A DNA stretch of 64,000 nucleotides from Trebonia kvetii (GCF_007827045.1 NZ_RPFW01000002.1:496001-560000); one strand, 5' to 3'. Positions 1-9,100 are shown, counted from the stretch's first letter. Numbers and translations: made by a program. Notes: a model not told the origin generated them from the sequence alone.

Positions 1-1195
1 TGCAGGCATCGGCTTCCATGCCGTATTCGCCGAGCAGGGGGTTGACGTCAGGATCGGCGGCTGCGGCGGCGCGGCGGAGCAGCTCGGCCCGGGCGGTGAC
101 GCTCTCCGCGCCGACGAGGTACAGCAGCCAGGTCTTGATGCGGGCCCTGATTGCCTGCTCGAGGCGGTCGGCGATCCACAGCGAGTACCTGGACTGCCCA
201 GGTTGCTGGCCGCTGCGGTGGGAGCGGGTCAAGTCGCGGGTCAGGTCGGCGCAGCTCTTGAGGATCGTGAGAGCCAGCACGAGACCGATAACGGTGTCGA
301 TGACGGTTGCGTGAAGAGTGACGCTGATCAGTCCCAATGTCACTGCCAGCCCGCTGAGGGCGTGGTTGCGAGAATCGACCGACTGGCTGACGAGCGACAC
401 GTTGCCACCGCGGAGGCCGGCGCTGCGCTCATAGGCCGAGCGGACGGCATAGACGGGTACTGTGGCGGCGGCGACGGCTAACGGGTACCAGCTCACCGCG
501 GGTGTCGCCGGCACGACAAGGCGGCGCACGGCGAGCGCGAGGGTCACGCAGCCGGTGGCGGCCATGAGGGCAACCACGACGATGTTGGCGAGACGTTCGG
601 CGTTGCGGCGCACGCCGAGATACACAGCGGTGCTGGCGATGACGTCGAGCAGTTCCTCGGCCGTGTCGTTAAGCTGGCCGGTGCTGCCCGAGGTCAAGGC
701 GGCAGGGACCTTGATCGCGGTGATCGCGATCTGCGCGGCCATGGTGACGGCGGCCGCGGATGACGGCCGGAGAAGGCGGTGCACCCGGCGGCGGCGGGAA
801 CGCAGGTCGCCCAGAGCGCGGTCGGCTTCGGCGTGGCCGGCGTCGGTCAGCGAGAATCGGTCCCCGTCCCCGCCTGGGCCTGCCCACCCGGCCTCGACAG
901 CGCTGGCCATGGTCAGAGCCAGGCTGAGCCCCAGCCGGGTGCCTATACCGCGGCCGCCAATGCGCGGTCGCGGGCCACCAGGCAGCCGGCGGCCGTATGC
1001 CCGGAAGGCGTCCTCGATTTCGGCCAGGGTCTTGGGCCCGGCGCTCAGCACGACGAGGATCGTTCCTGGAGGCCCGCTCCGGGCGTGTTGCCGGCCGCGC
1101 CCGGACATCAGGGACAGGGCGGCAGCGAGGCTGGATGCCCTCTTCGACGGGCGGGGGCGAGCGGCATCGGTGGGCGGGGTGCCGGTGCGAGCCAT
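1..1195 (-). CDS. Winged-helix domain fused to cation-efflux-like membrane domain (partial)
   Basis: The reading frame is open from ATG at 1195 to the left edge (398 codons, C-terminus outside the window). A strong AAAGGAGG ribosome site precedes the ATG, which lies 11 bp after the permease stop, so it is the last visible gene of the efflux operon. Residues about 43-130 look like a PadR/MarR-type winged helix, with the wing FSLTDAGHAEADRAL. Residues about 147-315 hold five or six hydrophobic segments. An acidic motif DTAEELLDVIAS sits where cation diffusion facilitators carry a D/H-rich metal site, and a second weak motif is SVDSRNHALSG. Possible roles are a metal exporter or a membrane-bound sensor; the CDF assignment is by motif resemblance only and the metal ligands look degenerate. 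Confidence 0.6.
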   Translation of the reverse strand, partial: MARTGTPPTDAARPRPSKRASSLAAALSLMSGRGRQHARSGPPGTILVVLSAGPKTLAEIEDAFRAYGRRLPGGPRPRIGGRGIGTRLGLSLALTMASAVEAGWAGPGGDGDRFSLTDAGHAEADRALGDLRSRRRRVHRLLRPSSAAAVTMAAQIAITAIKVPAALTSGSTGQLNDTAEELLDVIASTAVYLGVRRNAERLANIVVVALMAATGCVTLALAVRRLVVPATPAVSWYPLAVAAATVPVYAVRSAYERSAGLRGGNVSLVSQSVDSRNHALSGLAVTLGLISVTLHATVIDTVIGLVLALTILKSCADLTRDLTRSHRSGQQPGQSRYSLWIADRLEQAIRARIKTWLLYLVGAESVTARAELLRRAAAAADPDVNPLLGEYGMEADAC

Positions 1196-1206
1196 GGCTT
1201 CCTCCT

Positions 1207-3753
1207 TTACTCGTAGGACAGTGCCTGGAGGGGATCCATGCGCGCGGCCCTGCGGGCTGGGCCGGCGCCCGCGAGGGTGCCGGCCGCGAACGCGCCGGCG
1301 AGCAGGATGGCCAGGGTCGTCCAGGGGATGGCGAAGCCGATATTCCAGGCGGACAGCGCGCGGGCGGTGAGCGCGGCGAGGAAGAGGCCGGCGGCGATCC
1401 CGGTGGCCGCCCCGATGAGGGCGGTGATCTGGCTCTCAATCCGGATCATCCGCCGTAGCTGGGTCCTGGTCATGCCGAGGGCGCGCAGCACGCCGATCTC
1501 GCGGGTCCGCTCGGTGATGGTCAGGGCAAGGGTGTTGATGATCCCGAGCAGGCTGATGACCACGCACAGGGCGAGCAGGACGTAGAACACGTTCAGGAGC
1601 GTGGCGACCGGCGCCTGCTGCGCGGTGATGTACTCATCGAGGGTGTCGACCTGCGCCGTCGGGAAGGGCTTGAGGGCCGCCTGGACGGCGGCGCGGCCGG
1701 CCGGTCTCTGTGTGCCGGTGCTGACGAGGACGGCCTTGTCGCCCGGGGTGGTGAAGCTGCGGTCGAAGAGGCTGGTGGTGACGGTCATGGCGCCCAGCAG
1801 CGGGCTGAGCTTGGGTTCGGCGTACACGCCGCGCACGGTAAGCCGGAGGATGGTGCCGGCGGTGGTCTCGGCGGTGATCAGCGTGCCTGTCTTGAGGTGG
1901 TGGGCGGCGGCGAAGTCGCTGGCCACGAGCACCCCGTCGGCATCGAGTGAGGTCAGCGCCGTGCTGCCCGGCCCGCCGGTCCACTCGAACCGGTAGGAAC
2001 GAGCGATGTCGGCGGGGGCTACGCCGGTCACGGCCTGGTTGGTGCCGAAGGCGTGCACGGTGCCGGCGCGCACGCTGGCGCTGCGGATGCCGGCCGCCGC
2101 TAGGGCATGTTGCACGTCAGGAGCCAGGACATCGCCCTGGGGGGTGATGACGTAGCCAGCGGCCACCTGTTGCCTGATGGAGATGCCGGTGCTGGCTCGC
2201 ACTCCCTGGGCCATGACGGCGACGAAGGCGATGAGCGCCACGCCGACGGTGAGGGCTGCGGCGGTTGTGGCGGTGCGAGCGGGGCTGCGCCGGGTTTGCT
2301 CGCGGGCGAGCTCGCCGGCGGCGCGGGTGAAATGCTCGACCGGCTTCTCGATGGCCGCCGCGAGCGGTCCGATGAACCAGCGGGACGCGCCGGCCACGCC
2401 GGTGAACAGCACCAGGGCGCCGCCGGCCAGCAGCAGCAGCCGGGTGGCCACGGGCAGTCCGCCCAGCACAACCGCGGGCACCAGCGCGCCTGCACCGAGG
2501 ATGGTGGCCGCGGCGGTCACGGCGGGGCGGCGCAGCCGCGATCGCGGAGGCGGTGCCGTCCCCTCCCGGATCGCGGCGATGGGCGCGATCCGCATGGCCC
2601 GCAGCGCGGGGGCACCGCTGGCGGCGAGGGTGACGGCGATCCCGGCGGTGAGGCTGATGGCGGCGGTGCGCCAGGTGAGCACGGTACTGGCGGCGGGCAA
2701 CTGGATGCCGGAGGCGCCCAGCAGGGCGCTGAGGCCCTTGGCGGCGCCGATGCCTGCCGCGAGGCCGGCCAGGGAAGAAGCCGCGCCGATGATGGTTCCC
2801 TCGGCCAGGACCGACGCGAGGACCTGGCGGCGGGACGCCCCCAGGGTACGCAGGGTGGCCAGCTGCCGGGTTCGCTGGGCGACGGTGATCGAGAGCGTGT
2901 TGAAGATGACGAACGAGCCGACGAGCAGGGCGATCGCGCCGAAGGCCAGCAACGCGTAGCGCAGCGGCGCGAACTGCTGGCCGACGTCGGAGGTGGCGGT
3001 GCTGGCTTGCTGTGCGGCGGTCTTGACCTGCACGCCCGGTGGGGCGATGCCGCGGATGACGGTGAGGAGCCTGCTGACGGATATGCCCGGTCGGGCAGCG
3101 ATGTCGATCTCGTCAAACCACCCCTGCTTGCCGAAGATGCGCTGGGCGACGGCGAGGTCGACAGCGGCGAACTGGGTGGGCCCGAGGGCGGTTGCTCCCG
3201 CGAAGCGGAAGATCCCGGTGACGCGGAACCGCTCGAGCGGCTTGCGGGCCACCAGCCCGACCGTGGTGCCGACCCTGAGGTGGTACCTGGTCGCGGTGGC
3301 CTGGTCGATGATGATCTCGCCGGGTCCGGACGGCCACGTGCCGCTCACCAGGCCGAGCGGGTTCATCGCGTCCAGCTCGCGGGCGGGGAGGCCGAAGACG
3401 GACGCTTCCTCGGAGGACCTGGCGATGGCGGTCCCGGCGGCGCTGGTGAGCTGGGCGTGGGAGTCGATGTAGCCGTGCGCCTTCTGCGTTTCCGGCAGGG
3501 CCCGGATGCGGTACAGCAGGCTGGCGGGCACCGGCTGCTTGGCCGATCCGATGGCCCCGAACGGGGACTGGGCGGTCACCACCGCGTCCGTGTGCTCGTA
3601 GGCGGTGTTGAAGATGCCGGAATAGGCGCTCATGACGGTGTCCATGAGGACGAAGGTTCCGCTGATCATGGCCACGCCAAGCACCACCGCCAGCATGGTC
3701 AGGACCGCGCGTGACTTGCGGGCCCACAGCCCGCGGAGGACGACGTTGAACAT
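1207..3753 (-). CDS. ABC transporter permease, FtsX/MacB type
   Basis: An 848-residue permease of the lipoprotein-release/antimicrobial-peptide export type. An N-terminal membrane anchor (about residues 14-36, AVVLGVAMISGTFVLM) is followed by a large extracytoplasmic domain and a first FtsX core with the helix pair around TRQLATLRTLGASRRQVL. A second, duplicated half ends with the FtsX signature TERTREIGVLRALGMTRTQL (about 735-760). The duplicated FtsX architecture is typical of actinobacterial SalY-like permeases. ATG at 3753 follows the stop of the interrupted ATPase by 2 bp, with AGAAGGCGGG upstream. It should pair with that ATPase, so the IS insertion probably abolishes or reduces function unless another ATPase substitutes. 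Substrate unknown. Confidence 0.93.
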   Translation of the reverse strand: MFNVVLRGLWARKSRAVLTMLAVVLGVAMISGTFVLMDTVMSAYSGIFNTAYEHTDAVVTAQSPFGAIGSAKQPVPASLLYRIRALPETQKAHGYIDSHAQLTSAAGTAIARSSEEASVFGLPARELDAMNPLGLVSGTWPSGPGEIIIDQATATRYHLRVGTTVGLVARKPLERFRVTGIFRFAGATALGPTQFAAVDLAVAQRIFGKQGWFDEIDIAARPGISVSRLLTVIRGIAPPGVQVKTAAQQASTATSDVGQQFAPLRYALLAFGAIALLVGSFVIFNTLSITVAQRTRQLATLRTLGASRRQVLASVLAEGTIIGAASSLAGLAAGIGAAKGLSALLGASGIQLPAASTVLTWRTAAISLTAGIAVTLAASGAPALRAMRIAPIAAIREGTAPPPRSRLRRPAVTAAATILGAGALVPAVVLGGLPVATRLLLLAGGALVLFTGVAGASRWFIGPLAAAIEKPVEHFTRAAGELAREQTRRSPARTATTAAALTVGVALIAFVAVMAQGVRASTGISIRQQVAAGYVITPQGDVLAPDVQHALAAAGIRSASVRAGTVHAFGTNQAVTGVAPADIARSYRFEWTGGPGSTALTSLDADGVLVASDFAAAHHLKTGTLITAETTAGTILRLTVRGVYAEPKLSPLLGAMTVTTSLFDRSFTTPGDKAVLVSTGTQRPAGRAAVQAALKPFPTAQVDTLDEYITAQQAPVATLLNVFYVLLALCVVISLLGIINTLALTITERTREIGVLRALGMTRTQLRRMIRIESQITALIGAATGIAAGLFLAALTARALSAWNIGFAIPWTTLAILLAGAFAAGTLAGAGPARRAARMDPLQALSYE

Positions 3754-3755
3754 GG

Positions 3756-3862
3756 TCAGCCCGCCTTCTCGATCGCCTGGAGGATGGCAGCTGCTGACGG
3801 GTGCGAGAGCTCGTCGACGATCAGGCCATCGGCGAGCAGCACGATGCCGGAATCTGTCAACC
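3756..3862 (-). pseudogene. C-terminal fragment of the ABC ATPase cut off by the IS element
   Basis: Read on the minus strand, this stretch encodes DSGIVLLADGLIVDELSHPS and a final AILQAIEKAG before TGA at 3756. That is the D-loop-distal tail (LADGxIVDE) typical of LolD/SalX-type ATPases. Its frame continues exactly the interrupted ATPase at 5428-6121 when bases 3863-5427 are removed. It ends 2 bp before the permease ATG, as expected for the intact operon. Confidence 0.8.
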
Positions 3863-3876
3863 TGAACGAGGCACCG

Positions 3877-4911
3877 TCACGCGAGCATTACTGAGTGCTG
3901 GTCTCCTTCTTCCTGGGGCGGGTTGATCCAGGATGTGCCTGGCAGTTTCGGCGGGGCGGGTGGCTTGCTGACGAAGCGCTCGGGGTGGGCGAGGTAGGCG
4001 GCGTCCAGGACCTGGGCGCGGGCGGCCCGGACGGCGGGGGCGTGGCCGTGGTGGATGTCGGCGGCGGTGTGCAGGCCGAGTCCGCCGTGATGGTGGTCGT
4101 TGTTGTACCAGCCGAAGAATTCCTGGCAGTGGGCGCGGGCTGCCTCGATGGTGGCGAACCGGGCGGGGAACGCCGGCCGGTATTTGAGGGTCTTGAACTG
4201 CGCTTCGGAGTACGGGTTGTCGTTGCTGACGTGGGGGCGGGAGTGGGACTGGGTGACGCCGAGGTCGGCGAGCAGCAGCGCGACGGGCTTGGAGGTCATG
4301 GAGGAGCCGCGGTCGGCGTGGAGGCTGAGCTGGCCGCGGGTGATCCCCTGCTTGGCGCAGGTCTCCGCGATGAGCTTCTCCGCCAGCACGGCGGACTCCC
4401 GGGTCGCGACCATCCAGCCGACGGCGTACCGGCTGTAGATGTCGAGGATGACGTAGAGGTGGTAGTAGGTCCATTTGACCGGGCCGTGGATCTTGGTGAT
4501 GTCCCAGGAGTAGACCTGGTTCGGCCCGGTGGCGACGAGTTCGGGCTTGACCGCGGCGGGGTGCGTCGCCTGACGCCGCCGCTCGCGGCTTTCCCCGGCC
4601 TCGCGCAGCACCCGGTAGTAGGTGGACACCGATCCGAGGTAAGTTCCTTCATCCAGCAAGGTCGCCCATACCTCGTCCGGGGCCAGGTCAGCGAACCGGC
4701 TGCTGTGCAGCGCGTCCAGGATTGCCTTCCGCTCGGCGGGGGCCAGCGCCCGCGGCTGGGCCCGCTCCTTATGCGGGACCGAGGCCGGCCTGGGCGCTGG
4801 CGGGCTGATCCGGTGCCGCCGGTACCAGGTAGCCTGCGCCACGCCGGCCGCGCGGCAGGCCGCCCTGGTGCCGATCTGAGGCGCGAGCAGGGCGATCGCC
4901 TCGTCGGTCAC
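3877..4911 (-). CDS. IS3-family transposase OrfB (DDE integrase core)
   Basis: About 344 residues. The rve/DDE core is visible: the first Asp in QVYSWDITKIHG, the second in LSLHADRGSSMTS, and the region around SNDNPYSEAQFKTLKYRP carrying the catalytic Glu, followed by a GWYNNDHHHGGLG tail motif. GTG at 4911 overlaps the orfA stop (GTGA), so translation is probably coupled. The frame is open further upstream, so an OrfAB fusion by frameshifting, as in many IS3 elements, cannot be excluded. It catalyses cut-and-copy transposition of the surrounding element. All catalytic residues are present and no frameshift is seen, so it is likely active. Confidence 0.9.
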   Translation of the reverse strand: MTDEAIALLAPQIGTRAACRAAGVAQATWYRRHRISPPAPRPASVPHKERAQPRALAPAERKAILDALHSSRFADLAPDEVWATLLDEGTYLGSVSTYYRVLREAGESRERRRQATHPAAVKPELVATGPNQVYSWDITKIHGPVKWTYYHLYVILDIYSRYAVGWMVATRESAVLAEKLIAETCAKQGITRGQLSLHADRGSSMTSKPVALLLADLGVTQSHSRPHVSNDNPYSEAQFKTLKYRPAFPARFATIEAARAHCQEFFGWYNNDHHHGGLGLHTAADIHHGHAPAVRAARAQVLDAAYLAHPERFVSKPPAPPKLPGTSWINPPQEEGDQHSVMLA

Positions 4912-5357
4912 GAACTCGACCCGTGCTCGGAGTCCGCGCCCTCGGAGATCGTCTCCAAGAGCGCCTGCAGTTTTGACTGCACATCGGCCACGAAGCGGGC
5001 CTTGGCCAGCTCCTGCTCCAGCTTGGCTTTCTCTTTCTGCAGCCGGGCGATCTGCGCGTCTCGCGGGTCGGCCGCCGGGCGTCCGGACGCCCGCGCCGGG
5101 CTCGCCGGGGCGCCGGCATCGCGGGCCCGCCGCCACTCGGTGATGAGACTGGAGTACAGGCCCTCCCGGCGCAGGATCGCGCCCTTCTCACCAGGCGCCG
5201 CCGCCTCGTAAGCGGCCAGGACTTCCTGCTTGTACTGCGCGGTGAACGTCCGCCGGCGGGCCTTCTCGGGCACCTCCGGATCCGGGCGCTCCTGCTCGCC
5301 GGTCACCCGTCCAGCATCGCCGGCCAGCGGCATGCGGTCGAGCGAGGTCATTGTCAT
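4908..5357 (-). CDS. IS3-family transposase OrfA (HTH and coiled coil)
   Basis: A 149-residue protein. After a short lead (MTMTSLDRMPLAGDAG) it has the IS3 OrfA signature RRRTFTAQYKQEVLAAYEAA and an HTH ending in GLYSSLITEWRRARDAG. A heptad-rich region DAQIARLQKEKAKLEQELAK typical of the OrfA leucine zipper follows. It binds the IS ends and partners OrfB. The stop TGA overlaps the OrfB GTG. The ATG at 5357 has a near alternative at 5351. Confidence 0.88.
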   Translation of the reverse strand: MTMTSLDRMPLAGDAGRVTGEQERPDPEVPEKARRRTFTAQYKQEVLAAYEAAAPGEKGAILRREGLYSSLITEWRRARDAGAPASPARASGRPAADPRDAQIARLQKEKAKLEQELAKARFVADVQSKLQALLETISEGADSEHGSSS

Positions 5358-5427
5358 CTAGGAAAGCGTCTCCGTCCCCGCCCTCGGGGAGTGTCAGTGG
5401 TTACTGAGGGGCGGGTGCCTCACGACA

Positions 5428-6121
5428 GCTTGGCAGAGAGGGTGCGGTCGGCGACGGTGGACACCCGCGGCTCGTGGGTCACCATGACGATGGTCTGGTG
5501 GTAGGAGTCCGCGGCGGCCCGCAGCAGTGCCAGGATCTCCGCTCCGCCGCGTGAGTCAAGGTTGCCGGTCGGCTCATCGGCGAAGATCACTGTCGGGCGC
5601 ATTACCAGCGCCCGGGCGATGGCCACCCGCTGCTGCTGGCCTCCGGACAGCTGGGAGGGGAGATGGTCGCGGCGGTCGCTCAGGCCGACCTTGCCGATCA
5701 GCTCGTTTACCCAGTCCGGGTCCTGCCGCTTGCCCGCGAGCTTGAGCGGCAGCATGATGTTGCCCTCGGCGGTCAGCATCGGCAGCAGGTTGAAGAACTG
5801 GAACACGAACCCCACCTGGGTCCTGCGCAGCAGGGTGAGGTCGCGGTCGTCAAGGCCGGCCAGTGCCCGCCCGCCGATCGTGACCTCGCCTGAGGTGGGC
5901 CGGTCCAGGCCGGCGAGGATGTGCAGCAGCGTCGACTTGCCTGATCCGGACGGGCCCATGATGGCAGCCAGTTCCCCGTGGGGCACTGCCAGCGACACCC
6001 CGCGCAGTGCGTCTACCGTGGTGGTGCCCGTGCCGTACCGGCGGGTGAGCTCGGTTGCGGTCACCGCGTTGCCGCTGTTGTCTGGCAGGGTCGGTGGTGG
6101 GCTCGGGTGCGTCGTGTTCAT
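5428..6121 (-). pseudogene. ABC transporter ATPase, truncated by IS insertion
   Basis: The ATG at 6121 overlaps the MFS stop (ATGA). Walker [11 protein letters not shown]-loop [12 protein letters not shown], signature [15 protein letters not shown], Walker [14 protein letters not shown] and the switch His in VMVTHEPR are all present. The protein therefore has the complete nucleotide-binding core of a LolD/SalX/MacB-type ATPase. After VADRTLSAK the frame enters the IS and stops at 5420, giving 233 residues. The missing 35 residues lie at 3756-3862; together they would give about 266. The truncated protein might still fold, because only the tail after the H-loop is lost. It would energise the FtsX-type permease downstream. 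Confidence 0.88.
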
Positions 6122-7758
6122 GACTGTCCTCCAGGTCGTTCCGTGCTGGCCTGCGGTGCGCTGGCTGGTGTCCGGCGCGGGTTGGGCGGCATGGGCCGGT
6201 GCTTCGGCCGGGGTGCGTGCAGGGGAGGCGGCGCCGGGCTGATGGCCTCGGCGTTTGCTGCCGGGTGGGCGGCGGTCCGCGCTAGTGCGGCCACGACGAG
6301 CAGGGCGATTGCTACGGTCGCGGTGGCAAGCCACATGGCCACGGTGAAGCCGTCGAGGAAGGACTGGGTGGCGGCGGCCGCGGCGGCTGCCCCGGCGAGG
6401 TGCCGCACGTCGCCGACCTGGCCGCCGGCCGCCAGGCCGCGCAGCGCGGTCAGGCCGGTGCTGTGCTCGAAGGAGTCTCCGGCCACTCGGCTGCCGATGG
6501 AGGCCAGTAGGGCCAGGCCGAGTGCCCCACCGAACTGGCGGCTCATCGTTGCCAGGCCAGAGCCCACTCCCACGCGCTCGGCTGGTATCCGCGTGATGAG
6601 CATGGTCACTACGGTCGGCAGGGCCAGGGCCAGCCCGATACCCAAGACGGCCAGCCGGACTGCGAACCAGTCGTAGCCGCTGTGCACGTCCAGCTGGGTC
6701 ATGCTGACGGTGGCGGCACCGGTCAGCGCCAGCCCGGCCAGCAGCACCCCGTTCGAGCCCCACCGCGCGGCGAACTTGCCCGCCACGGGCGCGACGAACA
6801 AGGTGGTTAGCGTCAGCGGGAGCATCCGGACGCCCGCCTGGACGGGGCTGTAGCCGCGAATGTCCTGCAGGTACAGCGACACCAGGAAAATGGTGCCGAA
6901 CAGCGCGAAGGACGCCAGGATCAGCGTGCTAACCGAGACTACGACATGCCGGTCCTTCAGCCAGCCGACCGGGATCAGCGGGTTCGCGGCTCGCGTCTGC
7001 TGCACGGTGAAGGCAGCCAGCAGCGCCGCGCCGGCGGTGAGCAAGGCCACAGTCCACGGGTCGGTCCACGGGTGGCTCACCGCCCGGGAGAACCCGGCCA
7101 CTGCGGAGATGAGGCCGGCGGTGACGAGCATGGCGCCGGGCACGTCGATTCTGTCGTCCGAGGAGCCGGCCGACCTGGGGACGCCGGCCAGAGTTATCGC
7201 GGCTGCGAGGAGGGCGATCGGGACGTTGACCCAGAACACCGCGTGCCAGCCGGAGTGCTCGACTAGCAGCCCGCCAGCCAGCGGCCCGATTGCCAGCCCC
7301 AGGCCCGACACGCCGGTCCATATTCCGATGACCAGCGGTAGCTCGCGGCGGCGGTACACCTGGGCAAGCAGTGATAGTGACAAGGGTGCCAGCAGTGCCG
7401 CGCCAGCCCCTTGCACCACCCGGGACCCGATCAGCATCGCTGAACTGGCGGCAAGCCCGCCGGCGGCTGACCCGGCAGCGAACAGCAGCAGGCCGGCTAC
7501 GAACATTTTCCGCCGTCCGAGGCGGTCGCCGAGCTTGCCGCCGAGCAGGACAAGTCCCGCGAACGCCACGACATAGGCGTTGACGGTCCAGCTGAGCTGG
7601 TCCGGCGCGGAACCCAGGTCATGCTGGATAGCCGGGATCGCCACATTAACGATGGTGTTGTCCAGGAAGATCGCGAACAGCGCCAGGCAGGCGGCGGCGA
7701 GCGTCAGCGCCCGCTCGCGGCGGCCGGCGGCCGGGGCAGATGCATTCGAGACGGTCAT
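6118..7758 (-). CDS. MFS drug exporter, DHA2 (EmrB/QacA) type
   Basis: About 546 residues with 14 predicted membrane spans. The DHA2 hallmark starts at the N-terminus ([18 protein letters not shown]). Motif A follows as [19 protein letters not shown], and the antiporter motif C region is [17 protein letters not shown]. The Pro-rich C-terminal tail is about 60 residues long. ATG at 7758 is preferred over GTG at 7767 because GGGAG lies about 8 nt upstream. It is the first gene of the operon and diverges from marR, whose product presumably represses it through the palindrome in the shared promoter. The tail overlaps the ATPase ATG by 4 bp. It expels hydrophobic drugs by proton antiport; substrate unknown. 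Confidence 0.93.
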   Translation of the reverse strand: MTVSNASAPAAGRRERALTLAAACLALFAIFLDNTIVNVAIPAIQHDLGSAPDQLSWTVNAYVVAFAGLVLLGGKLGDRLGRRKMFVAGLLLFAAGSAAGGLAASSAMLIGSRVVQGAGAALLAPLSLSLLAQVYRRRELPLVIGIWTGVSGLGLAIGPLAGGLLVEHSGWHAVFWVNVPIALLAAAITLAGVPRSAGSSDDRIDVPGAMLVTAGLISAVAGFSRAVSHPWTDPWTVALLTAGAALLAAFTVQQTRAANPLIPVGWLKDRHVVVSVSTLILASFALFGTIFLVSLYLQDIRGYSPVQAGVRMLPLTLTTLFVAPVAGKFAARWGSNGVLLAGLALTGAATVSMTQLDVHSGYDWFAVRLAVLGIGLALALPTVVTMLITRIPAERVGVGSGLATMSRQFGGALGLALLASIGSRVAGDSFEHSTGLTALRGLAAGGQVGDVRHLAGAAAAAAATQSFLDGFTVAMWLATATVAIALLVVAALARTAAHPAANAEAISPAPPPLHAPRPKHRPMPPNPRRTPASAPQASTERPGGQS

Positions 7759-7790
7759 ACAGCTCACTCCCTACGTCGCTCACTTACTAA

Positions 7791-7803
7791 GTAGCTTAGC
7801 TAC
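7791..7803. promoter_or_regulatory. Candidate MarR operator between MFS pump and marR
   Basis: GTAGCTTAGCTAC is a 6-1-6 inverted repeat and overlaps a second one, CTAAG-TAG-CTTAG (7787-7799). It sits in an AT-richer patch inside the 78-bp divergent intergenic region, overlapping the -35 zone of the marR promoter and lying 33 bp from the pump start. This is the usual layout for MarR autoregulation plus pump repression. Confidence 0.65.
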
Positions 7804-7823
7804 AAAGCAGTTTACCTGCTCGC

Positions 7824-7829
7824 TATACT
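7824..7829 (+). promoter_or_regulatory. -10 element TATACT of a probable leaderless marR transcript
   Basis: TATACT ends 7 nt before the marR ATG (7837) and no Shine-Dalgarno precedes the ATG. Transcription would start at or next to the A of the ATG. Confidence 0.6.
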
Positions 7830-7836
7830 CAGATCA

Positions 7837-8286
7837 ATGACGACCCTGGAACCGGACCTGATGGCCGCTACCCTGCAGCGGTTCGGCCTCGAACGAGACC
7901 GCATGCGCGCGGCGGTCGCTAGCGATGCCGGCATCAGCGCGACCGACCTCGACGCGCTTGAGCACCTTGAGGCCGACGGCCCGCTGACCCAGCGCCAGTT
8001 GGGCGACCGCCTGTCGCTCACCTCGGGCGCGGTGACCATGCTCGTCGACCGGCTCGAGGACGCGGGGTGGGTCCGGCGCCGTCCCCATCCCAGCGATCGG
8101 CGATATGTGCTGGTCGAGCTGTCCGCGCAGGCCATCGAGCGCACCCCGGCCCGCCTGGCCGCCTACCACGCCCGGATCAGGGCGATCGCCGACAAGGTGC
8201 CTGCCGCACACCGGGATGCCGTCCGCAGCTTTCTGCAAGCCGCAGCCGAGGCCGCGTCCGACGCCGCAGCCAACATGCGCCGCTGA
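7837..8286 (+). CDS. MarR-family transcriptional regulator
   Basis: 149 residues, the usual MarR length. The winged helix-turn-helix spans about residues 40-100 (LTQRQLGDRLSLTSGAVTML, wing RRRPHPSDRRYV), between dimerisation helices rich in Ala/Arg at both ends. It is divergent from the MFS/ABC efflux operon and probably represses both that operon and itself by binding the palindrome at 7791-7803; the ligand is likely a pump substrate. The start has no ribosome site and fits a leaderless mRNA. Confidence 0.93.
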   Translation: MTTLEPDLMAATLQRFGLERDRMRAAVASDAGISATDLDALEHLEADGPLTQRQLGDRLSLTSGAVTMLVDRLEDAGWVRRRPHPSDRRYVLVELSAQAIERTPARLAAYHARIRAIADKVPAAHRDAVRSFLQAAAEAASDAAANMRR

Positions 8287-8432
8287 CCCAGGCACCGGCA
8301 AGGGCGCCGTGATCTCCTGCAAGACGGGGAACGCGCCAGTTCCCGGATTCCCACCCGGCGGCGCTATCGCGACGCTCGTCTTGAGGCCGTTCGGCCCTAC
8401 CGCGGGTCCCCGCCTGGTGAGAACCTCGGGGC

Positions 8433-8834
8433 ATGAGAGGTCCTATCCAGAACGCCTTGCGCGTGTTCACCCGGACCATGCGGCCGGTCGCCCTGAGATC
8501 AGCCGGCAAGGAAGGATCCGGCACGTCGGTCGTCCGCCACGTCGGGCGCCGATCAGGCCGGACTTACGAGACACCGGTCATCGCGGCCCGGCATGATGAC
8601 CAGTTCCTGATTGCCCTCCCGTACGGGGAGCGCACTGACTGGCTGAAGAACGTCCTCGGCAAGGGCTCGGCCGCCATCGTGGCCAGCGGGCACACCTACG
8701 AGGTCGACCAGCCCGAGGTAATCCCGATGGCGGAGGCGACCGCCTACTTTCGGCCAAGGGAGCAGCGCATGCACCGGCAGTTCCACGTGGAAACTGCCCT
8801 GAGGGTCCGCCAGCAGCCGGAAGCCCACCCGTAA
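8433..8834 (+). CDS. Deazaflavin-dependent nitroreductase family protein (Ddn-like)
   Basis: 133 residues matching the split-barrel Ddn/DUF385 family that binds the deazaflavin F420. Seen: HVGRRSGRTYETPVIAAR (cofactor-phosphate side), FLIALPYGERTDWLKNVL and GHTYEVDQPEVIPMAEA. Family members reduce nitro compounds, quinones or enones with F420H2. The gene stands alone, 146 bp after marR, and is followed by a strong hairpin terminator. The preceding 8287-8432 contains no feature I can support. Confidence 0.88.
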   Translation: MRGPIQNALRVFTRTMRPVALRSAGKEGSGTSVVRHVGRRSGRTYETPVIAARHDDQFLIALPYGERTDWLKNVLGKGSAAIVASGHTYEVDQPEVIPMAEATAYFRPREQRMHRQFHVETALRVRQQPEAHP

Positions 8835-8854
8835 CAGCCCAGCGACATCCCACG

Positions 8855-8888
8855 CCGGGCCCGCAGCCGTGGATGGCTGCGGGCCCGG
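8855..8888 (+). terminator. Hairpin terminator after the Ddn-like gene
   Basis: A perfect 14-bp GC-rich stem (8855-8868 with 8875-8888) with a 6-nt loop GTGGAT, 20 bp after the stop. No T-tract follows, as is common for actinomycete terminators. Confidence 0.7.
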
Positions 8889-9100
8889 TATCTGCGAAAT
8901 GCGGGTGCCAGAGCTGCACTCGACATCCGCACCAGGCCGCGCTGGCGACCGAAACTGCCACACATGCCAGGGTCACCGGACGCTATCGCCGCGGCTCGGT
9001 CACTGCCTGCGGGGAGCCAAGGCGCGACGGGACTTCTGTCCGCCGCGTTGGCGACTATGTCCTCTGGCCGCCCACCCGCGGACGCATGCTGGATGGGAGC

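Larger units (their letters stand above)
3863..5427 (-). mobile_element. IS3-family insertion sequence in an ABC ATPase gene
   Basis: The element is about 1565 bp. Candidate terminal repeats share GAGGCACC: inward left end TGAACGAGGCACC (from 3863), inward right end TGTCGTGAGGCACC (from 5427). Both begin with TG as IS3-family ends do. It carries a small HTH ORF (orfA) and a DDE integrase-type ORF (orfB). Removing 3863-5427 restores the ATPase frame with no stop codon. I see no target-site duplication, so the exact ends are uncertain by a few bases. Confidence 0.75.

Noticed and set aside
2107..3714. 535-residue plus-strand ORF opposite the permease
   Set aside because: Gly/Arg/Asp-rich antisense shadow of the well-supported FtsX-type permease; no motifs or ribosome site.
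3895..5211. 438-residue plus-strand ORF across the IS3 element
   Set aside because: Antisense shadow of the transposase genes, which have clear catalytic motifs on the other strand.
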